DNA of 64,000 nt from Bidens hawaiensis (Eukaryota > Streptophyta > Magnoliopsida > Asterales > Asteraceae): NCBI GenBank assembly GCA_021521415.1, contig JAIQDT010003815.1, positions 62,001-126,000 of the forward strand, in the 5' to 3' direction. Each line of letters opens with the position of its first letter. Position 1 is the stretch's first letter. A program made the position numbers and the translations under genes. Positions 1 to 12,311 of this stretch are shown in pieces. The notes beneath the pieces are model-generated. The model ran no database searches and was not told where the DNA came from. It was given only the letters and a program-made list of their open reading frames with translations.

Positions 1-561
1 TGATAGTTTGGGTATTTTGAAATAGATAAATTTTGGAAAACTTGGATATTTTGTTTTGACCCATTTTAACCTATAAATGAAACTCACTTGTATATTTTCA
101 ACCCATCCTGACCCACTTGTAGAATTTTTATGATCCATCATAACTCATTTTACTTTTAAAGTTTATCCATCTTAACCCAAAACAACCCATTTGGGTTGGG
201 TTTGCCACCCTTAATCACGACCAAAGGCGAAGGTTAGTTAGGGCCGGGGGTGGCCCCGGGCCACCCTGTTTTTTTTGTGTGGTAGTGTAAATTTATCCAT
301 TTCGACCGAAATTTTTTATACGTAGTGTAAATTTAGTTGTTTTCGGCCGAAAATTTGAGCCCCCCCGCCCCAATCGTTTATGAAATTTTGTATACATTTG
401 AGTCCGGCCCCCTTGGTGTCTTTAACTAGCTTCGCTAAGGTAAAACTTCTGGCCACCTTACCAAAAGTGGTGATGGCATCATTACATTACCTTTTTTTTA
501 AATAAAGAAAACGTAATTTGTTTTTATTCATTACATATTGCTAGTAATTTACCAGTTATTA
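1..561. other. Gene-free AT-rich flank
   Basis: No coding region is supported. The first 210 bases repeat degenerate words such as AACCCA and GACCCA, which look like old transposon debris. A GC-rich patch near 241-275 contains a near-perfect palindrome of GGTGGCCC against GGGCCACC. Nothing else is recognised. Confidence 0.6.
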
Positions 562-887
562 GAGCATTCACATCTCATCCCCTATAATTATGTGTGGAGA
601 GTTTGTAAATTATGGGGTGGGGTTGTGAGTGAATGAGTGATTGTGAGTGTAAATTATAAGGTGGAGAGAGAAATGTAGTGATTTTTTGTATATTTGGGGA
701 AACATTTGGGGAACATTGTTTGCCCCTATTTATTTTTTAATATTTGTTTGATTGGATGTGAGTAGAGGAGAGAGAAAACTGTAATGATAAAGGTATAAAA
801 AATATTATTTAATTGAAAGGAGAGAGAAATGTAGTGTTTTTTAGTGTAATTATAGAGATTGGGATAGGGAATGGGATGTGAATGCTT
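562..887. mobile_element. MITE, PIF/Harbinger (Tourist)-like
   Basis: The ends form terminal inverted repeats: GAGCATTCACATCTCAT at the left and the reverse complement of ATGGGATGTGAATGCTT at the right. TTA flanks both sides (559-561 and 888-890), as expected for PIF/Harbinger target-site duplications. The 326-bp body has no coding capacity and contains two copies of a GGAGAGAGAAATGTAGTG-like segment (near 663 and 820). The TIR words are seen directly; the superfamily follows from the 3-bp TTA duplication and is inference. Confidence 0.6.
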
Positions 888-955
888 TTATATCCTAAAA
901 CAAGATCCAAAGCAGAAACGTTTGGATCATCCTAAAAGTTTTCTTATTTGCTCCT

Positions 956-1622
956 TGTAGAGGTAGGGTATGAAACCCACCATTTGGCTAAGTATGAGAC
1001 TAATTGCATCCGCCGGGCGGAACACTAGACGCCAGGAAGCCACTAACGCAAGGCGTAGTGCATGGCACGAAGAGTGGAGTCCAATATAGCTTTTCCTGAC
1101 ACCTCGGGAATGGTAATGCAAAGGTCCCACCAGCATGGGACAAAAAGATGGTAACCCACATAGGGATAAACACCAAACCAATGGGGATTGGACAACACAT
1201 AAAGGATGGTACGAACAGTACAATCAAATCCTTGTCAAATAGCCATGATACCCACCAACTTCCACCAACCACCACGACCGCACGAGTGAGGAATATTATT
1301 GGTGGAGAACCTGACAACGTGGTTGGTCACACTCTCTCTCCTCCGACTATAAATACCAGTAAACCTCTAAATGGTAAAGGATATACTCACTCTCACTATC
1401 ACTATCAAATTATACCCTCTCGTATAATCAAATACTGATTCTCAAGCCGGAGGTGGTTACGAGAGAATCCCCCCCCCCTCCTCGTAACGAGCTCACGGTG
1501 TTCTATTTTGCAGGATACACTTGTCTGCGCCATGAAGGTTTTACAACCCATCGTGTAGAATACGTAACCATTACCCTCGGACTAACGTGTTAGATCTTGA
1601 GGGGTGGATTTGTGTTTCTTCA
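956..1622 (+). repeat. 5' LTR of the Tat-type Gypsy element
   Basis: This 667-bp repeat matches 11,641-12,311 with about 25-30 differences by eye (around 4%). It begins TGTAG and ends TTCA. A C-rich run near 1,470 varies in length between the two copies. The R and U5 parts follow the TATA box at 1,348. Confidence 0.93.
1348..1355 (+). promoter_or_regulatory. LTR TATA box
   Basis: TATAAATA lies in a pyrimidine-rich context inside the 5' LTR. The same box occurs at the matching place in the 3' LTR (12,033-12,040). It probably sets the start of the genomic RNA about 30 bp downstream. Confidence 0.7.
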
Positions 1623-1623
1623 T

Positions 1624-1641
1624 TGGCGCCATCCGTGCATA
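1624..1641 (+). promoter_or_regulatory. Primer-binding site
   Basis: TGGCGCCATCC begins one base after the LTR end. TGGCGCC is the usual start of the primer-binding site in plant Gypsy elements. I cannot name the tRNA with certainty. Confidence 0.6.
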
Positions 1642-1677
1642 TAGCTAGAACAGTGACTCACTCCGTTCTTGGCTTAG

Positions 1678-3026
1678 ATGAGTGGCAAGACTACACCGAA
1701 GGAGGTTGGTCAAAAAACCAACCTCGAAGGAAACATCGAAAACCTAGACGTAGAAAATACGGACGGAGGTCTCCTTAACGCCTCCACCGTTCACCCTACA
1801 ATGACAGATAAAAAGCAAGCAAAAGCGCGTTCAAAAACAGCTATGCCGCCAGACATCATGGCATGGCTCGAGGCTGAGCAACAAAAGTTGAGAGACAAAG
1901 TACAAGAAAAAATGAAGTCCGTTGTAAAACCTAGATCACTGTTTGATACAGATTCTAGTAGCAACGAGGAAGAAGAATCTGAAGAAAACTCAACACCGGC
2001 TCGGGCGAAAACACCAGTCGCCAAAACGTCTCCTGCTAAGCAGAACAGCAAAGCAGGAGAGAAATCTCAGAGGTCGAACCAAAAGGCAGACTCACGCCTA
2101 GACGACCCTGACTATGAAGAAAGCTTGAAAGGACCAGAGGCCAGAAAATTAGTAAAGTACCACCCAGAAGCGGCGGTAGAATTTTCCAAACCATACCGGC
2201 CAACAACATCGGCGGGAAAATCAAAGTTCATGGCAAGAATAGCCGAAGCTGAACTACCAGAAAATCCCAAAATCCCGCCAACGGTGGGTCAATATGATGG
2301 TATCTCAGATCCAGATGATCACTTACAAACCTTCACTGCGGCGGGGTTAGTATCAGGATGGATCATGCCGTTATGGTGCCATATCTTCACGCTAACCCTA
2401 GTAGGAGCCGATAGAGCATGGTTCGAAAGATTACCGGATAATCAAATCACAAGCTGGGAAGACCTATCGAAAAAGTTCACTCAACAGTTTAGCCAGCAAC
2501 GGCGACATATCAGTGACCCAGCATATATTCTGAACGTCATCAGAAAAGATAATGAAACGCTTGAAGACTTCATCACTAGATTCAACCAAGAAGGCCTGAA
2601 CATCGGTGGCGTAAGCGAAGAACTTCTGCGGGAAGCCTTTCTCCAAAACGTAAAATGCGACGACCTCATACGGAACCTTACGGGTAGAGATGGCATGTCG
2701 CAGAGATGGGACGATGTTATGACCGTGGCAAGAGATACGTGCGAATGGAAAAAAGTTCGGGAAAAGAATTGGCGAAGAACGATGCCAGGAACGACATTAA
2801 TAGGGCCCGCCAGGGCAAAAGAATGTCCTCCGTATGGTCAAGGTTGAACAGCGAAAGAGAGTCCACATTCGATCCATCCAAAGCAAGACAAAAAGGTCAA
2901 TCAAGTACGCCCCAAACGAACGGATCTAGATGGACCCCGCTGACAAGAAGCCCAGCCCATATAATGTACAACGAAGGGATCCAACTGAAGAAGCCGACAC
3001 CAGTTAAACAACAGGCACAGACATGA
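1678..3026 (+). pseudogene. gag: gag of the Tat-type Gypsy element (frame-broken)
   Basis: Structural protein of the particle. An open frame of 389 codons starts at ATG 1,678. It has a charged, coiled N-terminal part, then the retrotransposon gag domain (residues about 195-345), recognised by the WFERLPDNQI stretch, the KKFTQQF motif and the DFITRFNQE motif. The frame stops at 2,847. Coding continues in another frame (about 2,830-3,026), which ends in a TGA overlapping the ATG of the next segment, so a frameshift near 2,830 has split gag. The cysteine/histidine segment CDFHEQHGHTTNQC lies just downstream in the third frame at about 3,035. The family and order are clear; the exact original gag end is inferred. 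Confidence 0.85.
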
Positions 3027-6000
3027 AAAGTTATTGCGACTTTCATGAGCAACATGGCCACACGACAAATCAGTGTATCAACTTGAAGGAGGCGATCGAA
3101 GAATGTGTCAAAAATGGCAAACTGGATCACCTTGTGAGAAACATACAAGGGAAGTACAGACGCCCACCTCCAAAAGATGGCGGAAGACCAGAAAAGAAGA
3201 TCAAAGACCTACACGCTAACATGATCTCGAGCAACGTTCAGAACAAGAAAAGGAGGACAGAAGGGGCGCCATGGAAGGAAGAACAAGTTATCTTTCCAAG
3301 AGTCAGAGGAGGGGCGAACAAAAGGGCACCTTTAGTAATTACAGCCGTTTTTGGAAATTACAGAACGCCGCGTTTCTTTATCGACACAGGGGCAACGTCC
3401 AATATCATGTACCGCCAGTGTTTCAACCTGGTAGACGAAGGAGACAAACGCCGGTTAACAACAGTTAACGCCCCAATCACGGGATTCAACCAGAGTATCG
3501 CATACCCTCTAGGACAACTGACATTCCCAGTCGAGCTAAGCGATGGGCTCCACTCCCGAACAGAAGAGGTGGATTTCCTAGTAATGGAAACTTCTCACCC
3601 ACAATACGATATAATCTTGGGAAGAGAAGCCATTGGGGACTTCAATGCCACCCCGTCAACAGCACATGGGATAGTCGGAGTACCAAACCCCGACCGGGAT
3701 AGCGATGATCCACGCCAACAAAGAATGCAACATGGCGGAAAGAAAAGCATCAAAAGTGCAAAAAACGAACAAGATCAAAGAAGCGGAAAAGTGGGTGCTC
3801 AACAAGAGATTCCCAGAGCAAAGCATAACCATTGGCCCAAACATCTCAGAAGAAGCACGCGCAGCGCTCAAAACCTTATTACTCAAAAACATCGATGTCT
3901 TTGCCTGGACGCCAGCAGATATGAGGGGATTCCCAAGAATCAAGGCGGAACATGAGTTAAAAGTTAGCCCAAATTTCGTCCCGGTCGTACAAAAGCAAAG
4001 AAAGATGGGGCCAGAACAGGCAAAAGCCTGTGATGAGCAGGTCCAGCAACTGATCGATGCAGGTATAATAAGAGTAATTCAGTACCAAACTTGGGTAGCG
4101 AACCCGGTAATGGTACCCAAAGCGAATGGCTAATGGCGCATGTGTATCGATTTCAAGGACCTGAATAAGGCGTGCCCGAAAGATTGCTACCCTCTGCCAG
4201 AAATCGACCTTAAAGTTGACGCACTGGTACCCTTTCAGTTCAAGTGCTTTTTAGATGCCTACAAGAGGTACCATCAAATCCACATGGCGACAAAAGACCA
4301 AGACAAAACAGCGTTAAGAACAAACAGTGGAACATATTGTTACAAAATGATGCCATTTGGCCTCAAGAATGCCGGGTCTACGTACCAAAGGTTGATGGAC
4401 AAAGAGTTTAAACATCAAACTGGGAGGAATTTGGAAGTTTACATGGACGATCTCGTCATTAAAAGCAAGAAAGAAGAAACCATGTTAAAAGATATAGAGG
4501 AAACCTTCAACACTCTAAGGTCAATAAGCATGAAGCTCAACCCAGGGAAATGTTCCTTCGGCATGGAAGAGGGAAAATTCCTAGGAGTAATCGTGACGAG
4601 TGCAAACACTCAATGGCCGGTTAGTTGCATTGAATAGGTTTTTGTCTAGTCATGCTGAAAAGTCATTCCCGTTCGTCTCAACCTTGAGAAATTGCCTTAA
4701 GAAGTCTCAGTTCCGATGGACGGAAGAAGCGGAAAAAGCATTCCAAGAAATCAAGTCACGCCTGGAAGTGCTGCCAACACTCACAGCGCCCAAAGCTGGA
4801 GAACCATTAGTAGTATACTTAGCAGCATCAGAAAAAACAGTCAGCGCAGTCTTAATGGTGGAAAGGAATGGCATTCAAACGCCCATTTATTACATAAGTC
4901 GAACTATGGCTGATGCAGAAACCAGATACTCCACCTTGGAAAAGTTAGTCTTATCCTTGGTCCAGACAGCGCGACGTTTAAGAAGATACTTCCAAGGCCA
5001 CCCAATACATGTTCTCACCAACTTTCGATTGCAAAATGTACTGAGCAACCCAGAATTGTCTGGGAGGCTCGCTAAATGGGCGATAGAATTGGGAGAATAT
5101 GCCATCGAGTTCAAACCAAGGCCAACAATAAAAGGCCAGGTTTTGGCTGATTTCATCGTAGAAATCCCTCAAGAAAAAGAAGAAGAATGTAAAAAAGAAA
5201 TCGAAGCCCCCGTGGATCAAAAGCAAGACAAAGTCTGGAAGATGTTCACAGACGGAGCCTCCAACGACGAAGGCGCGGGAGCAGGCCTAAAAATAACCAA
5301 CCCAGAAGGGCAACATTTTACGTACGCATTACGCCTAGAATTCAAAAGCACAAACAATGAGGCGGAGTACGAAGCATTGTTAGCAGGGTTGAAAATCGCT
5401 AAAAAACTTGGGGCCCGCCATTTGGAAGCACATGTGGATTCCATGTTAGTGGCAAACCAAATTGAAGGATAATACGACGCGAAGGACAACAAGATGGCAT
5501 CATACCTGGCGCAAGCTAAGGCGCTAATGGCAACTATCGCCACATGCAAGGTGAAACACATCAATAGAAGCGAGAACAAACAAGCTGGCGCCCTAAGCAA
5601 ACTCGCATCCGTTGGATTTGAACACCTTGCAAAAGATGTCCGCATCGAAGTCCTGACAACACCTTCAATAGTGAACAGAGAAATTCTCGTCTGCTCAGAA
5701 ACAGAAAACAGTTGGATGACACCAATCATCAACTACCTCGCGATAGGTATCTTGCCAGATTAGAAAGAAGATGCGCGGAAGATCCGCCATAAAGCGTTGA
5801 ATTACACAATCCAAGGAGATATCCTGTATAGGCGATCATACTTGGGTCCACTTCTCAGATGCGTAGACCCACAAGATGCAAATTATCTGCTCAGAGAAAT
5901 CTATGAAGGAATATGTGGCATACACGCAGGTCCGAGAATGGTGGTGGCAAAAATCATGAACACGGGATACTATTGGCCAGGCATGCATGTTGACGGAGAA

Positions 6001-6937
6001 AGAATTGAGAAAATGCAGTGCTTGTCAACGCCATGCACCAAACACCCTGCGTCCGAAAAACGCCATGATACCGGTAAGAGCTTCTTGGCCATTTCAGAAA
6101 TGGGCAATTGATATAACTGGAACATTTCCAGAGGCGCCAGGCCGCGTGAAATTTTTTATCGTAGCGATCGATTACTTCACAAAGTGGGTCGAAGCAAAGC
6201 CGGTGGCAACAATCAACGCAACGAGCATCAAGAAGTTTATCTGGGAGTTTATAATTTGTCGGTTTGGATTACCCATGAGCTTAGTCAGTGACAACGGAAC
6301 ACAATTCGCTGACCAACATATCCAAAAATGGTTGAAAGAGCTCAATGTCATGCAGACATTCACTTCTGTTGCTCATCCACAAGGGAATGGCGAAGTAGAA
6401 CGCGCCAACAGAACAATCGTTGGCGGAATCAAGAAAAGATTAGCAAACCACAAATCCGGATTGGTAGATTAGCTACCTCACGTACTATGGGCCATAAGAA
6501 CACACAAAAAAACAAGCAACGCGGAAACGCCGTTCAGCCTAACTTATGGTACCGAAGCAATGATCCCCGCCGAAGTTGGCGTCCCATCGCCAAGAATCAC
6601 AATACCGAAAGACAACGACGCAGAAAGGAAGTTAGACCTAATGCTTCTTGAAGAGCGTCGAGAGTTGGCGGCAATAAGAGAACAAAATTACAAACGCCAA
6701 CTACAAAAGTATTACAACGCTAAAGTGAAAATATGTGAGTTCAACATCGGAGATTATATCCTTCGCAACAACGAGGCATCAAGAGCACAACCGCAAGGCA
6801 AGCTAGCACCATCTTGGGAAGGCCCACACCAGATCAAGGAAGTATTGGGAAAATGCGCCTACACTTTGATGCACCTTGATGGCTCAACGATTCCTAGAAC
6901 ATGGAACGCAGCACAATTACGAAGATGTTATATGTAA
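3023..6937 (+). pseudogene. pol: pol of the Tat-type Gypsy element (PR-RT-RH-IN, degenerate)
   Basis: Remains of the polyprotein that copies and integrates the element. Recognisable parts: zinc-binding segment near 3,035; aspartic protease with FIDTGATSN near 3,375; RT from about 3,900 with the YMDD catalytic motif near 4,440; RNase H with FTDGAS near 5,245; integrase with the zinc-binding N-terminus near 5,900, core residues in DITG (6,103), SDNGTQF (6,287) and GEVERANR (6,390); and a C-terminal domain to 6,937. In-frame stops occur at 4,131, 5,470, 5,761 and 6,470. Frame changes occur near 3,800, 4,600 and 6,050. About 90 bp of the RT connection appears deleted near 4,605. It cannot encode working enzymes. 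Confidence 0.9.
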
Positions 6938-7103
6938 ATCGATTCCAATTGTAAAAACAGGTCAAGGGTCAAATATGAATGGAAATGATACTCCGCATTT
7001 CACAAGACAAACCTTCTCATTTATAAGCAAAAATTTACAAGCGAGCGCTTACGCCCACAAAAAAAAAAGGAGAAATACAGAAAAAGAACATAAAAGAAAA
7101 AGC

Positions 7104-10100
7104 CTAATCTACATCGTTGACACTCCTTCCAGAGTCAGCGACAGAAATATCCTCTTGATCACCAGCAGGAGCGGTGGAAGGACCAGCCTGCGAAGGCTCA
7201 AGCAAATTCCTCAACAGCTGCACGCCATTCTCTTCCTTGGCATACTGAGCAACTTCAGAAAGAATAGAAAACGTGAGGGAATCATAGTCCGTCTCAGCAG
7301 CAGCATACTCCTTTTCCACGTCAATGGCGTGAAGGGCATATGCCTCAAGTGGAAGGTTGTTGCGCAAATGCGCAATACCATCATGAAAACCAGCCTTATG
7401 ACCAAGCTTTTGAGAAGCATTGACAAGGGCTCCAACGCAGCGCGTTAAATCATTATCACTAATGATGCGTTGAGTAACCTAAACAAAGGAAAACATCATC
7501 AGAGTAAATAAAAAAAAAATATAATAATAAGGGGGAAGAGCAACGAAAGAAGATAATACCTTGAAAATAGCATGCTTCAGCAACCAATCGCGGTCGGCAG
7601 TGGTGGCAGCAAGCTCAGAGGTCAAAACCTTAATGGCCTCCTCATTAGAAGCTAGCGTATCAGCCAACTTACCAGCATCCGCCTTCCTCACCGCGGCTTC
7701 CGTCTCCAACTCTTCAATACGCTTGCGAAAGTCAGCGTTTTCACTCTCGAGTCGAGCGGAAGCCTCCTTGGCAGCAACAGCGCGGCTGCGTGCGTCCGCA
7801 AGATCAGCGTTTGACTTCTTGCACGCAGCCTCAAACTCCTTATAGCGGGCAGCGCGGTCGCGGGCAGACTCTGCCAGGTCTGCCTCAGCCTTAGCCAATT
7901 TCGCTTCAACATCGCATAAAGCTTGGCGATGATCAGCTGATTCTTTACCCGCTTTCCAGGCGCCGGCCTCGGCGTCTTTCACCAACTGCTCCATCTCTCT
8001 CATTCGAACACCGGCATCGATTTGTCCTCATGAAGGGCAAGGTTTTCGCGCAGCAACTCCGCAAAACAAGAGAAGGTCTGGAATTGGTGAAAAGTAGCAT
8101 CAGAGTACAAAGTGCATCGGGGATGGATCTTACGAGCAATGCGCTCACCGGGAGGAACGACATACTCCAAAAACTCGGAACAGGTAGCGGGATCCTTAAA
8201 ATTGGCCCTACAATTAACCTTCCAGCGGGGGCGGAAAACTTGGCTCGCCTCCATGGAGTCGTAGGGGTCCATATCCACATCCAGTACACCCCCACTCAAA
8301 TATCCGCTGAACCCGCCGCTGCTACTGCCTGGGATTTCGAAAAATTTACCCTTCACCGTCGCACCAAGGAGAAAAGGAGGCAACGGCACAACCTCATCAC
8401 CATCAAGAATTAAAGTCTTATCCGGTGAGGACTGTCTTGATTTCAAAAAATCAGCGACAGAGAGACCCGCTGATTCAAGACTAACCTTAGGCGATTCGTC
8501 CACAATCGCCTTCATTGGTTGCACAGACGACGCCGGCAGCGAGACAACTGGAATTGACCCAGTTGAAGCACGAACAGTCGTCACAATGGTCTCGGCCTCA
8601 GACGGGCCAACCACACCCGCCATCATTGGCAAACTCAGTATCTGTACAGTTGGCCCAGCCTCCGACAAGCTGCCAACACCTGTCATCATCGGCAAACTGG
8701 CAAAAAGAGACGCCAGAGAAGATGTAACGTCAAAAGTTGCAGGAGAAACAGTCGATGAAGAAATCGCCATCAAACCTGAAATAAACAAATGATTTCAGAG
8801 AAGGTCTAAGTTTGATCAAAAGAAAGAGTAGAAAAACATGTAGCTGACGATTTAACAAAACCACGCTTGACAAAACCGCCAAGATGAGGTTTCTTGACGA
8901 CGCGGAAGACTTCTTCATCATCTTCATTAATCATAGGTGTGGGACCCAAATGGCATGGAACAGTGAACGCCCCACCCGCTGAGGAGGAAGAGGAAGAAGA
9001 TGGACCGGTAGATACGAAACTCGTATCCACAACGGTTCCAGAAGCTGCAGCTGCAGAAAACACATCAGTCGCCACCAAAATGGGAGTGGCAACCGATGTG
9101 GTTAGCGCAGACACAGCAACCACAGGCTGTGAATCTGTCGGCGAGGAGAAGCCAACAGAAACCTGGGCGGAGGTGGTTGGGGAAGACGCCACGCTGGCAC
9201 TCACACTGAGTGCTTCAAGCAATGAAACCGACGACGACACCGGAACCCCAAAGGGAACGACAGAGACCTCGACGACATCGTCATCATCATCCACGGCGTC
9301 TCTTGCGGCGGCGTCTATCGGAAACGCAACCGTCTCCCCACCACTGCGTTGTGCGCCCCTACCACTGCACTTAGGAAGGCGCACAACGTTAGATCGTCTA
9401 CCTGAAAAGGAGAATGAAACGTTAGTAAAATAAACAAAGCAAACGGTGGAAACAGTTAAAGAACTTACCACTCTGAAGGGTAACAGAACTAGGAGGTGGC
9501 AGCGGCCGCGAGGCAGGTGATCGCCCCATAGGAAGAGGAAACACAAAGTTTCGAGCGGTCCGAGTAAGGATCGGCTCTTCACGGGGACCTAACTCCCTTC
9601 GCCCCAGCATCTTAACGCCCTTAGCTGCAGGATGTAGGAGGAGCATGCGGTCATCCACCTCTGAAGAAAAACAAGTTACGATATCAAACAAAAATAAAAA
9701 TTATATAATAACAATAATAATAAATACTAACCTTGACCGCCATTAAGAATGACCGGTACGAAAGCCGCATCATCCCATATACGACTCAAGTCGAATAACA
9801 TCAATGCGCGCTCCGAATAATGACGGAGTGGAGACTGGCTAGCCTGCAAAGTGGTGAACCAGTCTGAACCGGAATAAGGAACCACTTTCGGCTCAGGAAG
9901 CTCTTTCACATCCGTGAAAAACATGGGATGTGGCACCACACGAGCGGAGACGTAGAAGAACACACTCTTCCACTCATGCAAACTGGGTGGTGCATCCAGA
10001 GCAATGGCCTTTGCACCAGGGCGGGTGTGCAAGTTATACCATCCCTGGGCAAAACGCCACCGATAAAAAGCCGATAACCAATCAGCCGTCGGAGTAATAC

Positions 10101-10437
10101 CGAGACAATGACAGGTATATTCGAAATGGCGAAGACGATCCATTCTGAACGGGTGAATCTGGCTAAGATGCCACCCAAAAACACCCAGAACATCCACAAA
10201 AAATCGGGTAAGGGGCAAACGAAAATTGCCCAAAAAGAAATACTCCCGATACACGGAAATCTTGCCGGCAGGAGCCTCTCGAGCAGTCCTGCCAGGGGCA
10301 GGCAACTTGGGCTCATACTCAGGGCCAAGATTGTACACCCTGACAATATCGTTGAAGTCCTCGGCTGATATACGACAGCCGACGAACTCCATAGAATTAT
10401 TCTTCTTAGTCTTGGAGGTTTGGGAAGACTCAGCCAT
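7104..10437 (-). CDS. Antisense six-exon gene of the Tat element (putative gypsy-type transposon family)
   Basis: Read on the minus strand. Exon 1 is 10,437-9,732 (ATG 10,437), with donor GTTAGT. Exon 2 is 9,660-9,469 (acceptor TTTTTCTTCAG, donor GTAAGT). Exon 3 starts at 9,401 (acceptor TCCTTTTCAG). Exon 4 starts at 8,775 (acceptor TTTATTTCAG). Exon 5 ends at 7,560 (donor GTATTA). Exon 6 is 7,478-7,104, ending in TAG. Phases match at junctions 1-2, 2-3 and 5-6. The donor of exon 3 (about 8,840-8,880) is unresolved, and one frameshift sits near 8,010-8,020 between exons 4 and 5. The N-terminal part (residues about 15-230, Trp/Arg-rich) resembles the domain annotated as putative gypsy-type transposon (PF04195). 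The middle is Ser/Val/acidic-rich. Exon 5 is a heptad-rich coiled coil. Function is unknown. It is far less decayed than the sense pol beside it. Confidence 0.72.
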
Positions 10438-10518
10438 GAAAATAAAGAAGACAATAAGAAGAAATGAGAGAAGAAGAAAACGATGAGAAATGGTGCTTAA
10501 GGCGGTGTAATCTCCCCC

Positions 10519-10526
10519 TATTTATA
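10519..10526 (-). promoter_or_regulatory. TATA box of the antisense gene
   Basis: On the minus strand the sequence reads AGTATAAATAGGGGG, with TATAAATA 82 bp upstream of the antisense ATG. The spacing would allow a start near 10,490 and a short leader. This is a promoter inside the element, separate from the LTR promoter. Confidence 0.55.
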
Positions 10527-10821
10527 CTAATCGCAATTAATAAGGGACAGGGGTACAAAAGGGATATTTAACACGTGACCCAATCTGAAAGCACCACGAT
10601 AATAACGTGACAGAGGGTATGCACTACAGCTGGGCGCGTCACCGGGATTCTCGCCCACTCGCCTGACACAGGCAGAAAGTCTGCAGGGCAGAGCAACCGT
10701 CTTCATACTGTCACGTCCAGCAGTCATTTCACTGAATTGCATTAAAATTCACTCACCAACGCCAAACTACACGTCATCCACATAAAGGGAAACAAAAACG
10801 GTAAGTGTTGGCAGAAAATGT

Positions 10822-11450
10822 TACGCCAAAAATAAGCGCCAACATGGAATGATTAAATATAAATCACCCGCAAAATAGGCGCAATCGTGGAATGATTTAA
10901 GATAAATCACCCGCCAAAATAGGCGCAATCATGGAACGATTTAAGAAATCACTCGCCAAAATAGGCGACATCATGGAATGATTTAAAGATAAATCACCCG
11001 CCAAAATAGGCGCAATCATGAAATGATTTAAGAAATCACCCGCCAAAATAGACGCAATCATGGAATGATTTAAGAAATCACTCGCCAAAATAGGCGACAT
11101 CATGGAATGATTTAAATATAAATCACCCGCCAAAATAGGCGCAATCATGGAATGATTTAAGAAATCACTCGCCAAAATAGGCGACATCATGGGATGATTT
11201 AAAGATAAATCACCAGCCAAAATATGCGCAATCATGGAATGATTTAAGAAATCACTCGCCAAAATAGGCGACATCATTGAATGATTTAAAAATAAATCAC
11301 CCGCCAAAATAGGCGCCATCAATGAATGATTTAAGATAAATCACCCGCCAAAGCAGGAGCCAAAATGGGATGATTTAAGATAAATCACCCGCAGAAATAT
11401 GCGACATCACCGAATAATTTAAGTATAAATCACCCGCCAATGTAGACTAC
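10822..11450. repeat. Minisatellite in the Tat element 3' untranslated region
   Basis: About 14-15 units of 42-45 bp. Two variants largely alternate: one with CACCCGCC...GGCGCAATCATGG and one with CACTCGCC...GGCGACATCATGG, giving an approximate 86-bp dimer in the centre. Every unit contains the small inverted repeat CGCCAAAATAGGCG. Hypervariable tandem repeats in the 3' untranslated region are a known trait of Tat-lineage elements and a known seed for satellites. Edge units are diverged. Confidence 0.9.
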
Positions 11451-11631
11451 CAAACGGGATGACCCAACATGAATCAACCGTCAACCAACGGTTATGACTA
11501 ATGAAGTCACCCGTCCAATATGTGGAAATACCCACGAAAATAAACCAAACCAACAAGGAAAGAAGGTGAAAGCCAAAAGCCCATAATAAGTCCACAGCCC
11601 CCACTTCTTGAAGGAAGGGCGACTATGGACT

Positions 11632-11640
11632 AGGGGGACT
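11632..11640 (+). promoter_or_regulatory. Polypurine tract, Tat-type element
   Basis: AGGGGGACT directly precedes the 3' LTR and fits the plus-strand priming site. Confidence 0.55.
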
Positions 11641-12311
11641 TGTAGAGGTAGGGTATGAAACCCACCATTTGGCTAAGTATGACACTAATTGCATACGCCG
11701 GGCGAAACACTAGGCGCCAGGAAGCCACTAACGCAAGGCGTAGTGCATGGCACGAAGAGTGGAGTCCAATATAGCTTTTTCGGACACCTCGGGAATGGTA
11801 ATGCAAAGGTCCCACCAGCATGGGACAAAAAGATGGTAACCCACATAGGGATAAACACCAAACCAATGGGGATTGGACAACACATAAAGGATGGTACAAA
11901 CAGTACAATCAAATCCTTGTCAAAAGGCCATGATGTCCACCAACTTCCACCAACCACCACGGCCGCACGAGTGGGGAATATTATTGGTAGAGAACCTGAC
12001 AACGTGGTTGGTCACACTCTCTCTCCTCCGGCTATAAATACCAGTAAACCTCCAATGGTAAAGGATATACTCACTCTCACTATCACTATCAAATTATACC
12101 CTCTCGTATTATCAAATACTGATTCTCACGCCGGAGGGTGGTTACGAGAGAATCCCCCCCCCCCAATTCCTCGTAACGAGCTCACGGTGTTTTATTTTGC
12201 AGGATACACTTGTCTGTGCCAAGAAGGTTTTACAACCCATCGTGTAGAATACTTAACCATTACCCTCAGACTAACGTGTTAAACCTTGAGGGGTGGATTT
12301 GTGTTTCTTCA
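11641..12311 (+). repeat. 3' LTR of the Tat-type Gypsy element
   Basis: A 671-bp partner of the 5' LTR with the same TG and CA ends and TATAAATA at 12,033-12,040. It is followed at once by the target duplication CTCCT. It contains short open frames that are only shadows of the LTR. Confidence 0.93.

Larger units (their letters stand above)
956..12311 (+). mobile_element. Complete Tat-lineage Ty3/Gypsy LTR retrotransposon with antisense gene
   Basis: The element is bounded by two LTRs beginning TGTAGAGG and ending TTCTTCA. The 5-bp duplication CTCCT lies at 951-955 and 12,312-12,316, so the insertion is intact end to end. Order: 5' LTR, primer-binding site, gag, protease, RT, RNase H, integrase, antisense multi-exon gene, minisatellite, purine tract, 3' LTR. 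The order protease-RT-RNase H-integrase defines Ty3/Gypsy. The long 3' region with an antisense ORF and tandem repeats is typical of Tat/Retand-type plant elements. The sense genes are dead, so any further movement would depend on proteins from another copy. Confidence 0.92.

Noticed and set aside
10897..11322. 141-codon minus-strand open frame with ILASDFLNHSM-type repeats
   Set aside because: It is read through the minisatellite, whose unit length is close to a multiple of three. No start context, domain or splice link.
10822..11450. CRISPR-like array of repeats and spacers
   Set aside because: Units are contiguous without unique spacers, and the sequence is a plant transposon.
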